64,000 nt of DNA from CAWATZ01 sp963784995 (lineage in GTDB: Bacteria; Planctomycetota; Planctomycetia; Gemmatales; Gemmataceae). A program made the position numbers and the translations under genes. Location of the stretch: positions 1,240,001 to 1,304,000 of the forward strand of contig CAWATZ010000003.1 in the NCBI GenBank assembly GCA_963784995.1, read 5' to 3'. This document shows, piece after piece, positions 1 to 9,276 of the stretch (positions are counted from its first letter, which is position 1; each line of letters begins with the position of its first letter). Under the pieces are notes generated by a model that was not told where the DNA came from, did not search any database, and was given only the letters and a program-made list of their open reading frames with translations.

Positions 1-477
<477 letters not shown>

Positions 478-531
478 GGCCGCGGAAGCTGTGCTGCCCG
501 CTGCTGGACCGGCTGGTATAACAAGTCGGGA

Positions 532-603
532 GGGACGGAAGCTCAATGGTCGAGCAGGAGTCTCATAAACTCTTGGAAGTGGGTCCGATTCCCACCCGTC
601 CCA
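532..603 (+). tRNA. tRNA-like gene, anticodon CAT (Met or Ile2), integration target
   Basis: A cloverleaf can be folded by eye. The acceptor stem is GGGACGG (532-538) with CCGTCCC (596-602), and the discriminator is A603. The D stem is GCTC/GAGC, the anticodon stem GGAGT/ACTCT around loop CTCATAA (anticodon CAT), and the T stem GTGGG/CCCAC. No CCA is encoded. Two features are odd for a working tRNA: position 8 is A instead of T, and the T loop reads TCCGATT, so T55 is missing. It may be a slightly decayed or element-carried tRNA. Its last 50 bases are repeated exactly at 11388-11437, so it is the attachment site of the element to its right. Confidence 0.65.
554..603 (+). repeat. attL core, 50-bp direct repeat
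   Basis: This is the 3' portion of the tRNA from just before the anticodon stem to the discriminator base. It is identical base for base to 11388-11437. Similarity fades after the repeat but a short match (caaagtcct) continues on both sides. Confidence 0.85.
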
Positions 604-719
604 TTGTCTTGCAAAGTCCTGGCCAGGTAGGCAATCACCAGGATGCTCATCTAACCTTGGATTGATAAGGGGTATTCCGTCCCAGGAAGTCTTCTGACAT
701 TTCCACACGTCCGCTTTTC

Positions 720-741
720 GAGTACAAACAGGAGTACAAAC
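720..741 (+). repeat. Paired 10-mer, possible integrase arm site (left)
   Basis: GAGTACAAAC occurs twice with a 12-bp period (720-729, 732-741) between the left core repeat and the integrase start. A matching pair with the same 12-bp spacing, ending in GAGTACAATC, lies near the right end at 11314-11334. Paired direct repeats near both ends of an integrase element are what arm-type binding sites look like; the role is inferred. Confidence 0.45.
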
Positions 742-765
742 AAACGGTCCTGGGAGGGTCGAGCG

Positions 766-2274
766 ATGGCACACCTGTTCAAGCCGCAGATCGTTTACTA
801 CGTCGATGGAGATGGCAAGCGGGTCCCGTCCAGCACGCTGGGTGCCGCAAGGTGGATTCGAGGAGTCGCGCAAGTGGTACGCCAAGGGGACGCCGCTGCC
901 GAAGGGGCAGAAGGTGCCCCTGGCCTCGGACAAGCGGGCGCCTTGCAAATGCTGGCCAAGTTGGAAGCGGACATCGAGCGCGGCGAGACGCCGATCGGTG
1001 GGACGAAGGTCAAAGCAGCCCGCCTGCCCATCGGCGAACACCTGGACGCCTTCGAGGCGCACCTCAAGGCCAGCGGCGAGGTTGGCGCCGAGCACCTGGG
1101 CAAGAAGATGAGCAAGCTCCGCCGCATCGCCGCCGGCTGCAAGCATGGAGCGGCTGGCCGACCTGACGACCACGAAAGTGGAAAAGTTCCTGGCCGACCT
1201 GCGCGAGCAACGGCAGGGAGATTCCACCCCTGGACCCGGCCAGGAAGACGTACACCAGGGACGAGCTGGCCGCCACCCTGGGCGTCAAGCCGGAGTCGCT
1301 GACCTCGCTGGTCGCGAGGCACCGGCTGGCCGCCCAGGGCAACGGCAAGGCCCGGCGGTATCCGAAGGCGACGGCCGAGGCCTTGCGGGATCGCCTCAGC
1401 CAGCCGATCGGCATGCAGACCAGCAACCACTACGTCGCCGCGGTGCGGTCCTTTGCCCGCTGGCTGGTTGACGACAAGCGGCTGGAGAGCGACCCGCTGG
1501 CCAAGCTGAAGCTCGGCAACGTGAAGAAGGACCTGCGCCGCAACAGGCGAACGCTGCCGCTGCCGGAGCTGACCCGGCTCTTCCAGGCGACGGCCCAGAG
1601 CAAGCACGTCTTCCGCGGCCTGGCGGGCCCGGACCGGCTGGCGCTGTATCTGACCGCGTGCGGCACCGGCTTCCGCGCCGGCGAGCTGGCCGTCCTGGGC
1701 CCGGAGTCCTTCGACCTGGACGGCAACCCGCCGATGGCCTATCTGCCGGCCAGGGAGGACAAGGCCGGCCGTTCCGTCAAGCAGCCGCTGCCTCCGGGCC
1801 TGGTGCAGGCGCTCGCGCGACTACCTGGCCGGCAAGCCGTCTGGCCAGCCGGTCTGGCCGGGGAGCTGGTACGGAGCGGGCCGCGGAGATGCTGCGGGCC
1901 GACCTGGAGACCGCCGGCATCCCCTACGTCATCCAGGGAACGGACGGCCCACTCTTCGCCGACTTCCACGCTCTGCGGCATTCGTTCGTGGCCCTGCTGG
2001 ACAGGAGCGGCACCACGCTCAAGGAAGCAATGCAGCTGGCCCGGCACAGCGACCCGCGGTTGACGATGGCACGCTACGGCCGGGCAGAGCTTGAGGACCT
2101 GGGCCAGACCGTGGCCGGATTGCCGCAGCTGCTACCCGGGCCTGGCTCGCTGGCGGTGCAGGCGTCCGCACTGGCCGAGCTGCCGCGGCAGGCCTCGAGC
2201 TGCTGGCCGCGATCGGCCTGGCGGCGATCGTGGCCGGGACGTTCGGCGAGTTGCCGGCCAGCCTGGCACAATAG
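766..2274 (+). pseudogene. Tyrosine recombinase/integrase, multiple frameshifts
   Basis: The product would cut and rejoin DNA at the tRNA attachment site. Translation begins at ATG 766 (MAHLFKPQIVYYVDGDGKR) but the protein is spread over all three frames, with shifts near 850, 950, 1145, 1230, 1820 and 2190. Recognisable parts: an N-terminal arm/core-binding region, a phage-integrase SAM-like segment (NHYVAAVRSFARWLVDDKR), the first catalytic arginine in GTGFRAGEL (about 1670-1690), then HALRHSFVALL with the H-x-x-R box, ARHSDPRLTMARYGR with the last His and the Tyr nucleophile (about 2040-2080). The likely natural end is the TAG at 2272-2274, read in the frame containing LELLAAIGLAAIVAG. All active-site residues are still present, so this is either recent decay or indel error. 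Confidence 0.8.
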
Positions 2275-2520
2275 AATGGACCTTGAGCGGGAGCCGCACG
2301 GGTTGCAAACCGTTGCGGCAGCAAGTGGACCAGCCGGCCGCCTGGACACTCCATCCCAGGACCGGCTGGTCAGCCCGCGATGGAGTACATCCGTGCCTTT
2401 GCTGCATTTCGATCTGACTTCCATTTTTGCCCGAACCGTGGAACTGGGCATGCGCCATCGTGGACGGTTTGCCGCGAACTGAGAGCAACCTACCGGCGGC
2501 TTCAGACGCTCTGGTAAACG

Positions 2521-3089
2521 GTGCATGGCCTTCGGGGCGTTCACCTTGCCTGTGAACGGTTGAGAAAGGCTATTTCGCCAGGCAACGAAGCAAGCCACGA
2601 AGAACGGCAAGCGTCGATCCTGGAAGCCGATTGCTCCCAGCACGCAATCGTTGTCCTTGGATCGCTGAATTGTGACCTGCGCCGGTTCTTGCACTACGTC
2701 GAACAGGCTGGCCAGGGGAAAACCACCCAACCGCTGGACAACCTGATGGTTTGCCTCGGATTGACCGCGGACAAGCTCCGGCAGTGCGTCACGGGAGAAT
2801 TCTGGGACCAGTTGCCTCCAATGGAGAGAGCGAGGATGGAGACTCTGTTTGCTCACGCTCGCCGCATCTGGCCCGGTATCGTTGCAGACGACTCTGGCGT
2901 GCAACCGCGAAAAAGGTCTCGCCAGAGGAACTCGGCCCGGAAGAAGCCGGCAGAGCAGAAACATCTCCAGTGGAAGCGTGCTGGAAGGGAGAGGGCTTGA
3001 GCTACGCCCAAATCGTTCGGAAACATCGTGACGAGACGGGCGAGACAGTCACCCGAGATGCTGTAATTCAAGCCCTTCGGCGGATGTAG
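2521..3089 (+). pseudogene. Unknown element protein, one frameshift
   Basis: The first frame (2521 to about 2910) gives a plausible helical protein with LHYVEQAGQGKTTQPLDNL and LGLTADKLRQCV. The last 45 residues look coding in a different frame, ending GLSYAQIVRKHRDETGETVT and stopping at 3089. The C-terminal segment resembles a helix-turn-helix-like basic end, but no family is recognised. It sits between the integrase and an AlpA-type gene on the same strand, so an accessory role in recombination or regulation is possible but not shown. The start could be further downstream than 2521. Confidence 0.4.
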
Positions 3090-3100
3090 TCGCGCTGTTT

Positions 3101-3135
3101 ACATTTTCCGATGTCAGCAGACATTTTCCGATGTC
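3101..3135 (+). repeat. 15-bp direct repeat, two copies
   Basis: ACATTTTCCGATGTC is present at 3101-3115 and 3121-3135, a 20-bp period, about 110 bp before the AlpA-type gene. Each unit is itself partly palindromic (GACAT/ATGTC). It could be an operator for that regulator or the end of an old insertion sequence of the IS21 kind; neither is proven. Confidence 0.5.
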
Positions 3136-3241
3136 CACTCCTCATCCGTCCCACGACAGCGCATGATGGCCGTAGCTCGCAGCGTCGAGCCGCGGCCGTC
3201 TGCGTTTCTGGCCGCTCCGTTGGCCTTACTGGTGAGTCCCC

Positions 3242-3484
3242 ATGTCTGAATCAGCTGTCTTGCCCAACGAGCCGGCAAAGCCGCCCAAACCACTGCTGTT
3301 ACCGCAGGCTGAATCGTACGAGTACATCGGCATTCCTCGGAGCAGTTGGTACAGGCTCCGCGCCGCCGGACTGTTGCCTTTGCCGGTCAACGTCCCAGGC
3401 TCCGGTTTGATGTGGCGGACAGCTGACCTGGACGCATGGGTTGCCCGGCTGAAGCCAGAACGGAAATCCCGCCGGCGGAACTGA
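3242..3484 (+). CDS. AlpA/excisionase-type winged-helix DNA-binding protein
   Basis: An 80-residue protein. After a proline-rich start, residues 25-70 carry the AlpA/MerR-like excisionase fold: YEYIGIPRSSWYRLRAAGL then a wing region and TADLDAWVARLK. The pattern (helix-turn-helix with S-x-W/F-Y-R, then D-x-D-x-W) is the usual one for small phage and island proteins that either activate the integrase or act as excision factor. Located in the integrase-primase half of the element and preceded by the 15-bp repeats at 3101-3135. Length is normal for the family. The ATG at 3242 follows a GTGAG sequence; no strong ribosome site is seen. Confidence 0.75.
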   Translation: MSESAVLPNEPAKPPKPLLLPQAESYEYIGIPRSSWYRLRAAGLLPLPVNVPGSGLMWRTADLDAWVARLKPERKSRRRN

Positions 3485-3539
3485 AACACACGGGGGCCGG
3501 TCCCCCGCCCAGAGGGACCGACCCCAGGAATCGCCCCGC

Positions 3540-3610
3540 ACCCCTGCTGGTGGATTCCAGGCCCGGGACTCGTAACCGTGGGACCGTGGGTTCGATTCCC
3601 ACCAGGGGTG
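3540..3610 (+). other. tRNA-like sequence, anticodon CGT, degenerate
   Basis: The 3' half is tRNA-like: T stem GTGGG/CCCAC around a perfect TTCGATT loop, and an acceptor stem ACCCCTG (3540-3546) pairing with CAGGGGT (3603-3609). The middle contains CTCGTAA, which would be a Thr anticodon loop, but its stem (CGGGA/CCGTG) has two mismatches and the D arm is short. Probably a decayed tRNA or an old attachment site within the element rather than a working tRNA. Confidence 0.4.
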
Positions 3611-3632
3611 TGAGATCTTCACCGGAGACATT

Positions 3633-5501
3633 ATGCCTGAATCGCGTCCGGCGAACAATGCCTCGGCCTGGAGCGAGCGAGCCGGTGAGCTGACCAGCTG
3701 GGCCTGGGCCCGGCTGGTCAACCGCACCGACGTCTGGGGAGGTTATTGGGTTGGTCAAGATGACACAGGGGCACCATCCGTTAACCGAATGACCCGCCCG
3801 GCCAAGAAGCACCGCGGACAGATGGTTCTGACCCAGGGCATTCTGAGACGGCATTTTGCCGCGCGGGGCACCAGAGACGTCATCGGCACGCACACCACGT
3901 CCACGGAGAATACGTCACTCTGGGGCGGGCTGGACCTTGATCGGCACGGCGAGACGCCGCCAGCGGAGGTTACAGAGCGTGCGGCTCTCGGATGGTACGT
4001 CCGGCTCACAGCGGACTGGGGTTTCCGGACGCTGCTGACCGACTCCGACGGCCAGGGCGGCTATCATCTGCGAGTGCTGCTGCGCATCGCGACCCCTACC
4101 GCTCGCGTCTGGACCTTCCTGCGGTGGCTGACCCGGGACCACGCGGAACCGAGACCTCCCCACACGACCCGAGACGTTTCCCAAGCAAAAGGGCGTGACT
4201 TCAAGGAACCCCTGCGGTAACTGGCTCAGAGTGTCCGGGCCGGCATCACAAGCGCCGAACACTGGTCCCGCGTCTGGGATGGTTCCTGCTGGCTGGACGG
4301 ACACCAAGCCATCGATTTCCTTCTGGCCCTGGAAGGAGACGACCTGCGCTACTCCTCACGCCGGTGATCGAGGGCTACCTGGCCAAGCTCCCGAACCTTG
4401 GCGAGGGCCAGGGTCGCGACGACGTAGGCTATCAACTTGCCTGTTTCCTGGTCCGCGACATGGGGCTCGATGACGCGACGGCCCTGCCGTGGCTGGAGCG
4501 GTGGGACAGCGACAACGCGCCGCCGAAAGGGCGTGAGTGCATCCAGAAATGGCTCGCCAACGCCCGCCAGAACGACCAGCGGCCCCGAGCAGCGGTCTGG
4601 ACGACGTGCTGTCCAGACCAGCAGCCAACGACCCGCAGCAAGGTTTCGGGAGCCGCGCAGCGAGCGGCCGCGGCGAGGCCGCGATCATCCTGACCTACTG
4701 GCGCGAGCGCTACGACCCGACCTTCCGCCGAGGCCCCGGCATCTATTCGGCCGTCCTGGGCCGCGAGCTGCGGGCCGGGGAGCTGCAGGGCGCCGACCTC
4801 GGCGCTGATCGAGGAGCTGACCGCGGCGGCCGAGGCGGCTCGCGACGACGACGGCGACGCCATCCGCGCCAAGCTTGCCGAGCCTGTTCCGGACCTGGGC
4901 GCCCGGTGGCCTGGGGCGACCTGCTGGCCCAGCTGCCGGAGGAGGGGCTGGGCGGCGAGGTCTGCCCGCTTGCCGAGGACGAGTTCCGTCGGCGGATAGG
5001 GCGGCCCTGCTTACGTTCGTGTCTTGGGAAACACCTACGTCAGTAAGGATGGCGTCGCGGAAACCGTGGTTGAGCGGCGGCCTCTCCTGGTGTGGGCCCA
5101 GATGTTCGCCAAACCGGGCGGCTGGCAATCCGTCCGCGGCTATCGCCTCTGGAGTCGCAAGGAGGGCGAGCCGCTGCTGCCGCTGTCGCGTGGCCCTGCG
5201 TGCCGAACTGTTCGGCCAGCTGCCTGGCCTCGCGGACCTGGCCCAGATGAGCCAGCGGCGGCTGACCGAGCTGTGCGAGCTGTACGGCGTCGGGGTGCGC
5301 TGCCGGGTGTCCGGCGGCGATGCGCGGGCCGTGGCCCTGACCGGCGAATACCTGAACGGATTGGCAGCGGAGCCGATCGTGGAGGAGGCCGCCCCGGACA
5401 CGCCGACGGACGCAGCAGACACGCGCACGCGCACGCACGTGGAGTCCGTGTCCGTCTCAGGGGTATCAGGAGACGTAACGTGCAACGGCACAGGCACATA
5501 G
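3633..5501 (+). pseudogene. Archaeo-eukaryotic-type primase (prim-pol-like) replication gene, several frameshifts
   Basis: The N-terminal part (3633 to about 4110) has two primase signatures: GLDLDRHGE, the metal-binding h-D-h-D strand, and LLTDSDGQGGYHLRVLL, containing the S-x-H-like strand. These are typical of AEP primases on planctomycete and TOTE-type elements. The rest of the protein continues in other frames: WDGSCWLDGHQAIDFLLAL (about 4275), YLAKLPNLGEGQGRDDVGYQ and PWLERWDSDNAPPKGRE (4364-4560), then LTYWRERYDPTFRRGPGIY, FRTWAPVAWGDLLAQLP and FGQLPGLADLAQMSQRRLTE, ending at 5501. Shifts fall near 4120, 4210, 4360, 4570, 4800, 4900, 5020 and 5190. It is followed directly by the iteron-like cluster, which fits a replication initiator. 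A helicase domain is not seen. Family assignment is by motif only. Confidence 0.6.
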
Positions 5502-5513
5502 ACCTGACACAGA

Positions 5514-5635
5514 CCCCGGACAGAGACCCCGGACACAGGCTGATTTTCACGCGCTGTGTCCGGGTCTTGTGTCCGGGGTGAGCCCGGACACAGAGCACGG
5601 CTCGCGCCTCTGTGTCCGGGGGTAATGTCCGGGGG
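5514..5635. repeat. Iteron-like cluster of GTGTCCGGG motifs
   Basis: About seven copies of the core TGTCCGGG or its reverse complement lie in 122 bp: 5514-5522, 5527-5536, 5555-5564, 5568-5578, 5583-5592, 5611-5622 and 5625-5635, in both orientations. Two weaker matches occur in the end of the primase gene (near 5393 and 5451). The position just after a primase gene and before the next gene suggests an origin of replication or an operator array for the following operon. Confidence 0.55.
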
Positions 5636-5700
5636 TGCCCGCCCAGATAAAGGTTCTACCGGAGATGGAGGGTAGGTTCTTCCTTCTCAAGGGGTTCACC

Positions 5701-5934
5701 ATGAATAGTGACCGCGAGCGTTACCGGCTGACGATCGTGTCCACGCCCAGCGACGTGCCGGCTATCATCCGGCTGCGGCACGTGCTGAAGGGCCTGCTGC
5801 GTTGCTGGCACTTCCGGGCCGAGCTGGTCGAGGATCTGCAGCCCGAGGTCTCGGGGCCGCTGGCGATCGTCGGTGGCGGGGCGGACCAGGGCGGACCGGA
5901 GAAGCCGAATGGCACGCCGGGGCAACAACCGTGA
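5701..5934 (+). CDS. Small conserved element protein, unknown
   Basis: Starts at ATG 5701 after AAGGGG, giving 77 residues (MNSDRERYRLTIVSTPSDVP and so on). An earlier in-frame start at 5635 is possible but lies in the repeat cluster. The segment YRLTIVSTPSDVPAIIRLRH is compact alpha/beta-like and the tail is Gly/Pro-rich. Proteins like this are common beside replication genes in planctomycete elements; no function is known. The stop overlaps the next start (GTGA). Confidence 0.55.
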   Translation: MNSDRERYRLTIVSTPSDVPAIIRLRHVLKGLLRCWHFRAELVEDLQPEVSGPLAIVGGGADQGGPEKPNGTPGQQP

Positions 5935-6247
5935 GACAGGTTTCGACCGGCCAGGTCCTCACTGCGGCTGGGTGGCGTCCCGACCACGCCGGCGACTGGC
6001 TGCCGGTCTGCCGCAGCGACTCCTGGCGTGAGTGCTACTTGCAGGCCTGCTGGAAGCGACCTTCGGCTGCGGTGGCGACTTGTTGGTGTTGCCCGAAGGT
6101 TGCCATCCCCGGGCACGTCCCGGGGATGGCAACCTTCGGGCGACACTTGCCGGGCGCTGGCGAGACTGCCGGGCGGACTCGGTCGAGTTCACCCGCGGCA
6201 AGGCCCGCTGCGCCATCGTGACTTTGAAAGACGTGCCAACCGGGTAA
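5931..6247 (+). pseudogene. Small element protein interrupted by a palindrome
   Basis: Begins at GTG 5931, overlapping the previous stop, with VRQVSTGQVLTAAGWRPDHA and a Cys-containing centre. The C-terminal part (DSVEFTRGKARCAIVTLKD, stop at 6245-6247) is in another frame. Between the two parts sits the perfect 23-bp hairpin at 6091-6141, which probably inserted and caused the break. Function not recognised. Confidence 0.4.
6091..6141. repeat. Perfect 23-bp inverted repeat, 5-nt loop
   Basis: The arms 6091-6113 and 6119-6141 are exact reverse complements around loop CACGT. The left arm begins GCCCGAAGGTTGCC. It lies inside a reading frame and coincides with its break, unlike most other hairpins in the window, which are intergenic. 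Confidence 0.8.
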
Positions 6248-6282
6248 GATGGAAGCGGGGCAAGCGCTTGGAGGTAACAGAA

Positions 6283-6597
6283 ATGGGCTGGGACAAGGCC
6301 CGCTATTACACCCGCTCGAAGAAGGTCAACGGCCGGGTTGTCCGCGAGTACGTCGGGACTGGCCGGGTAGCCGCACTGGCGGCCCGGATGGACACCCTCG
6401 AACGGGAAAAGCGGGAAGCCGACCGAGCGGCCCTGAAGGCGGAGCGGGCCCGGCTCGATGCGCTCGATGCCCCGCTGAACGACCTGAACGACCTGGCCGA
6501 GCTGCTGGCCCACGCCGCCTTGCTGGCTGCCGGATTTCACCAGCACAAGCGCGGCGAGTGGAGGAAACGACGTGTCCAGCGCGACGAAACCCGCTGA
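6283..6597 (+). CDS. Small coiled-coil planctomycete protein, unknown
   Basis: Starts at ATG 6283 with a strong GGAGG at 6270-6274. It gives 104 residues. The N-terminal part is GWDKARYYTRSKKVNGRVVR, followed by EYVGTGRVAALAARMDTLER and an Ala/Glu/Arg-rich helix (residues about 38-80) likely to form a coiled coil, then HAALLAAGFHQHKRGEWRKR. This arrangement recurs widely in Gemmata-type genomes next to a longer partner gene, as here, where the next gene overlaps by 26 bases. Function unknown. Confidence 0.7.
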   Translation: MGWDKARYYTRSKKVNGRVVREYVGTGRVAALAARMDTLEREKREADRAALKAERARLDALDAPLNDLNDLAELLAHAALLAAGFHQHKRGEWRKRRVQRDETR

Positions 6598-7180
6598 AGT
6601 AGCGATCCCGACCGGGGCGGATGAGATGCGGAAGTTTCTCAAGCGCGCCGAGAACGGCGACGAATCAACCTTGCCCGTGCTGTGGAAGATGCTGAAAGAT
6701 CCCGAGACTGTGAATCGGTTCGGCAATCTGGCTTTCCAGGCTGAACATTCCTTCATCCGCGCTGCGGCCGGAAAGAATCTGCCGTTCAGGGAAGGGCTGA
6801 CATGCAAGCTGGAGTTGCTGCGGGCTGAACTGGGAGGGAAGAATCCGACGCCCATCGAGCGGTTGCTGGTCGAGCGAGTCGTCGCCTGCTGGCTGCAAGT
6901 ACAGGATGCCGACGTTCGCACCGCCCAGGGGAACGACTTGTCGCTACCGTGGGCCGAGTATTACCAGCGACGGATGAACCACGCCCATCGACGTTACCTG
7001 TCCGCCCTCAAGGCCCTGGCCCTGGTGCGCAAGCTGGCCGTTCCCGTCCTGAAATTGGACCTTCCACCGAAGCATGTCAACGGGTCCGGTCCGGGGCCGG
7101 ATAGGATACACGAGCATGTCAGCACCAACGGTCGATTCCATCAAGAGAACGGCACCGTGGCAGCTGCGGGGCGGTGCTGA
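6572..7180 (+). CDS. Partner protein of the preceding gene, unknown
   Basis: Starts at GTG 6572 within the end of the preceding gene and gives 202 residues, mostly helical. Residues 15-60 (TGADEMRKFLKRAENGDEST, PVLWKMLKDPETVNRFGNLA) and the centre (LVERVVACWLQVQDADVRTA) are characteristic of a planctomycete protein found after the small coiled-coil gene. The C-terminus is low-complexity and polar. The two probably work together; no enzyme motif is seen. After it, 7181-7453 has no gene. Confidence 0.65.
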   Translation: MSSATKPAEVAIPTGADEMRKFLKRAENGDESTLPVLWKMLKDPETVNRFGNLAFQAEHSFIRAAAGKNLPFREGLTCKLELLRAELGGKNPTPIERLLVERVVACWLQVQDADVRTAQGNDLSLPWAEYYQRRMNHAHRRYLSALKALALVRKLAVPVLKLDLPPKHVNGSGPGPDRIHEHVSTNGRFHQENGTVAAAGRC

Positions 7181-7453
7181 CGATTGCTCCCAACCGGACA
7201 GGGATGGCTCGAATGGAAACGAGGTGACCTGATGGGGCGCAGGCGTCTGTTCCCTGTCTCGTCACGGTTTGATCTGACGCTCGTACCAGTCGAAAGCCCG
7301 GGTTGCCAGCAGAGCAACCCGCTGTTGCTGATCTAGCGACCGTAGCCCGGACTTCTGCACTTGCTTAGAAGACCACCAAGACCTTGATCGAAGACATGGC
7401 GAATGCGATCAGCACCGGCTTCAAGTTCCTGGCTGCCGTCCAGAAGCAGTAGC

Positions 7454-7810
7454 TCAATCGATGGTGTAGCCGCATGCGGCGCAGCTGCGGTACTCGTCCC
7501 GGGCAAAGACCAGCGGCAGCCAGCTGAGCGGGAAGAAAACGAGCAAGAGCACCACAAAGCCAACCCAGCCGCCCGTGCTGACCCGGGAATTCTGGTACGG
7601 CCGCTCGCATGCGCCGCACTCGGGGCAGCGGAACGGCTTTGCCCGGCGGTGTTTTCTCTTTGCCGCTACAGCCGTCACGATCAGGTCGTCCGGATTCCCG
7701 GCGTCAACGTACAGGTTGCCGTCGCAATGAGTGCAGCCAAAGACGCCGCTCTCGGCGGGGATGCGAACCTTCAAGCCGCAATGGGGACAGCGCACGGACG
7801 CGGTTGACAT
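7454..7810 (-). CDS. Zinc-ribbon protein with one membrane segment
   Basis: Starts at ATG 7810 and gives 118 residues. Residues 7-30 contain two CPHC/CTHC-like pairs (RCPHCGLKVRIP, FGCTHCDGN), and further pairs follow (FRCPECGAC, YRSCAACGY at the end). A hydrophobic stretch WVGFVVLLLVFFPLSWLPLV near residue 85 can cross the membrane. The role is probably structural or regulatory metal binding; no enzyme fold is visible. It is last in the leftward block 9065 to 7454 that is divergent from the XRE regulator. Confidence 0.6.
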   Translation of the reverse strand: MSTASVRCPHCGLKVRIPAESGVFGCTHCDGNLYVDAGNPDDLIVTAVAAKRKHRRAKPFRCPECGACERPYQNSRVSTGGWVGFVVLLLVFFPLSWLPLVFARDEYRSCAACGYTID

Positions 7811-7991
7811 TGCCTGACTCCAGGTCGGGCACTGCCCGGCGCCGAGTCCGCAGGAGTCAGGTTGCGGGCACCGGTGCCGGGCTCGCGCCGGTGGCCAGAC
7901 CAGCGGTCCCGACCCGGTCATTCTCCGCGGCGTCTCCGCCCGCCGCAAGAGAATTCCCAGGTAGATGGACCGATCCGGGGTGTTGCTCCGC

Positions 7992-8372
7992 TCAGTCTTC
8001 ATCGGGCAAGAGGATCGTGACGACCGGCTCGCCCTGATCCCCGGGACCGCACAGGGCCTTGAGGCGGACCAGTGGCGGGGTGCGGTCGCGGTTGTCGTTC
8101 CTGACGTGGACCGCGAAGCGCACTTCGGAACGGTCGTTGCCGGTCCGGATGGCGAACCGCAGCATGGTGAGCACGTCCCAGAGCCGGCCGCATTCGTCCT
8201 GGTGCAGCACTCCCGGCGGGACCGTGACGCACTTCGCATGCACGGCCGCGGTCAGCGACACGGGGTAGCGGAAGCCCACTTCCTGCGCGGTTGCGGACAC
8301 GTCGATCAGCACGCCGTCGCGGATCGCGTCGGCGCGGGTGTAACGGTGAATCAGATCTGCATTCTCAAACAC
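7992..8372 (-). CDS. DUF6573 family protein
   Basis: A 126-residue protein starting at GTG 8372 with a purine-rich GAGAGAG upstream. The sequence is a good match to the DUF6573 pattern: start FENADLIHRYTRADAIRDGV, then LIDVSATAQEVGFRYPVSLT, CGRLWDVLTMLRFAIR, and end VTILLPDED. This family is typical of plasmids, phages and islands and has no known function. Second-last gene of the leftward block. Confidence 0.85.
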   Translation of the reverse strand: MFENADLIHRYTRADAIRDGVLIDVSATAQEVGFRYPVSLTAAVHAKCVTVPPGVLHQDECGRLWDVLTMLRFAIRTGNDRSEVRFAVHVRNDNRDRTPPLVRLKALCGPGDQGEPVVTILLPDED

Positions 8373-8432
8373 GGGTGTATCTCTCTCGGGTGAAGGGAAA
8401 GGGGCGGGGAGTGGTTTCCCCGCCCCGGTGTG

Positions 8433-8666
8433 TTACTTGAGCCGGGCGAGCAATTCCCGCTCGCCGAGCCAGGCCGCATAGTCCGTCTGGAGCCGGACCA
8501 GAACGGCCACCTCGACCGAGGGGCCGAGATGGCAGGTCAGGTTGAAGGTCGTGTCTTGCCCGGCCTCGATTCGGTCGATCAGAGCGAAGCCGCGCTCTTC
8601 CATGTAGGTGCCCGGTCCGTTGAGTTCGTTGCCATCGAGGCAGAACTTGCCGATAACGATTGCCAT
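8433..8666 (-). CDS. Small element protein, unknown
   Basis: A 77-residue protein with ATG at 8666 and AGGAG nine bases upstream. The sequence MAIVIGKFCLDGNELNGPGT followed by TFNLTCHLGPSVEVAVLVRL looks like a compact beta-rich protein. No family recognised. Same strand and likely same transcript as its neighbours. Confidence 0.6.
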   Translation of the reverse strand: MAIVIGKFCLDGNELNGPGTYMEERGFALIDRIEAGQDTTFNLTCHLGPSVEVAVLVRLQTDYAAWLGERELLARLK

Positions 8667-8735
8667 TGCCGCGTTCTCCTGTGGGGTTCGGTGTGGGAAG
8701 GGAAAGGGCCATCCGTGGCCGGGTTGCCGTCCCTG

Positions 8736-9065
8736 TCAAACCGTCGCTTCGCTGATCGGACTGGCCGACAGTTCATCGAAAGTGATGGTCCGCCGGAACC
8801 GTTCCGGAAGAACGTCAACCGGGCAGTACCGCAAGCCCGGGCGTCCGCTTTTCTTCAGCACGGAGCGCGGAAGCTCAACCTCAATCGTGACCGTCTCGGA
8901 AACCTGAACCTTGTGGCGTTTGCTGACGTGCAAGACCGCCCATGCCGATCGGGATGGCGAGTGCAACCACACCACCGGGAGCTTGCCCTTGCTCTTGCTG
9001 GTCAGCAGACCAGCGCGGTTGATGGAACCCAGGTTGCGGGTCGGGGTCGAATGACGTAGCATCAT
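8736..9065 (-). CDS. Unknown protein, weak ADP-ribosyltransferase-fold resemblance
   Basis: A 109-residue protein with tandem ATGATG at 9065 and AAGGAAA upstream. The opening HSTPTRNLGSINRAGLLTSK and following KLPVVWLHSPSRSAWAVLHV have the shape of the N-terminal H-x-T/S and I-x-x-x-G-L region of RNA 2'-phosphotransferase/ART-type proteins, and the end FDELSASPI resembles their last strand. This is a weak, by-eye likeness. First gene of the leftward block, facing the XRE repressor across a 305-bp control region. Confidence 0.5.
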   Translation of the reverse strand: MMLRHSTPTRNLGSINRAGLLTSKSKGKLPVVWLHSPSRSAWAVLHVSKRHKVQVSETVTIEVELPRSVLKKSGRPGLRYCPVDVLPERFRRTITFDELSASPISEATV

Positions 9066-9276
9066 GTTGCTTTCCTTCTCTTGAAAGGAAGGCCACGGGG
9101 CAGGAGTGTTGCTAGCACTCGCTGCCCCTTGTCTTGTAAATGCCGCCGTTCTCTTCTCCGTTCCTTGCTCCCACCCGTCCGCATAGTCCACCGGGGTTTT
9201 GGCCCTCTGCTGGTTGGTTTGTCCAGGGAGGGTTGCGGGAGCCGTCACCGAGTTGTCAAAGATCACTTGCCTTTTC

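Noticed and set aside
5411..5450. GCAC/CACG simple repeat at the end of the primase gene
   Set aside because: Short low-complexity coding sequence (DTRTRTH); no sign of function.
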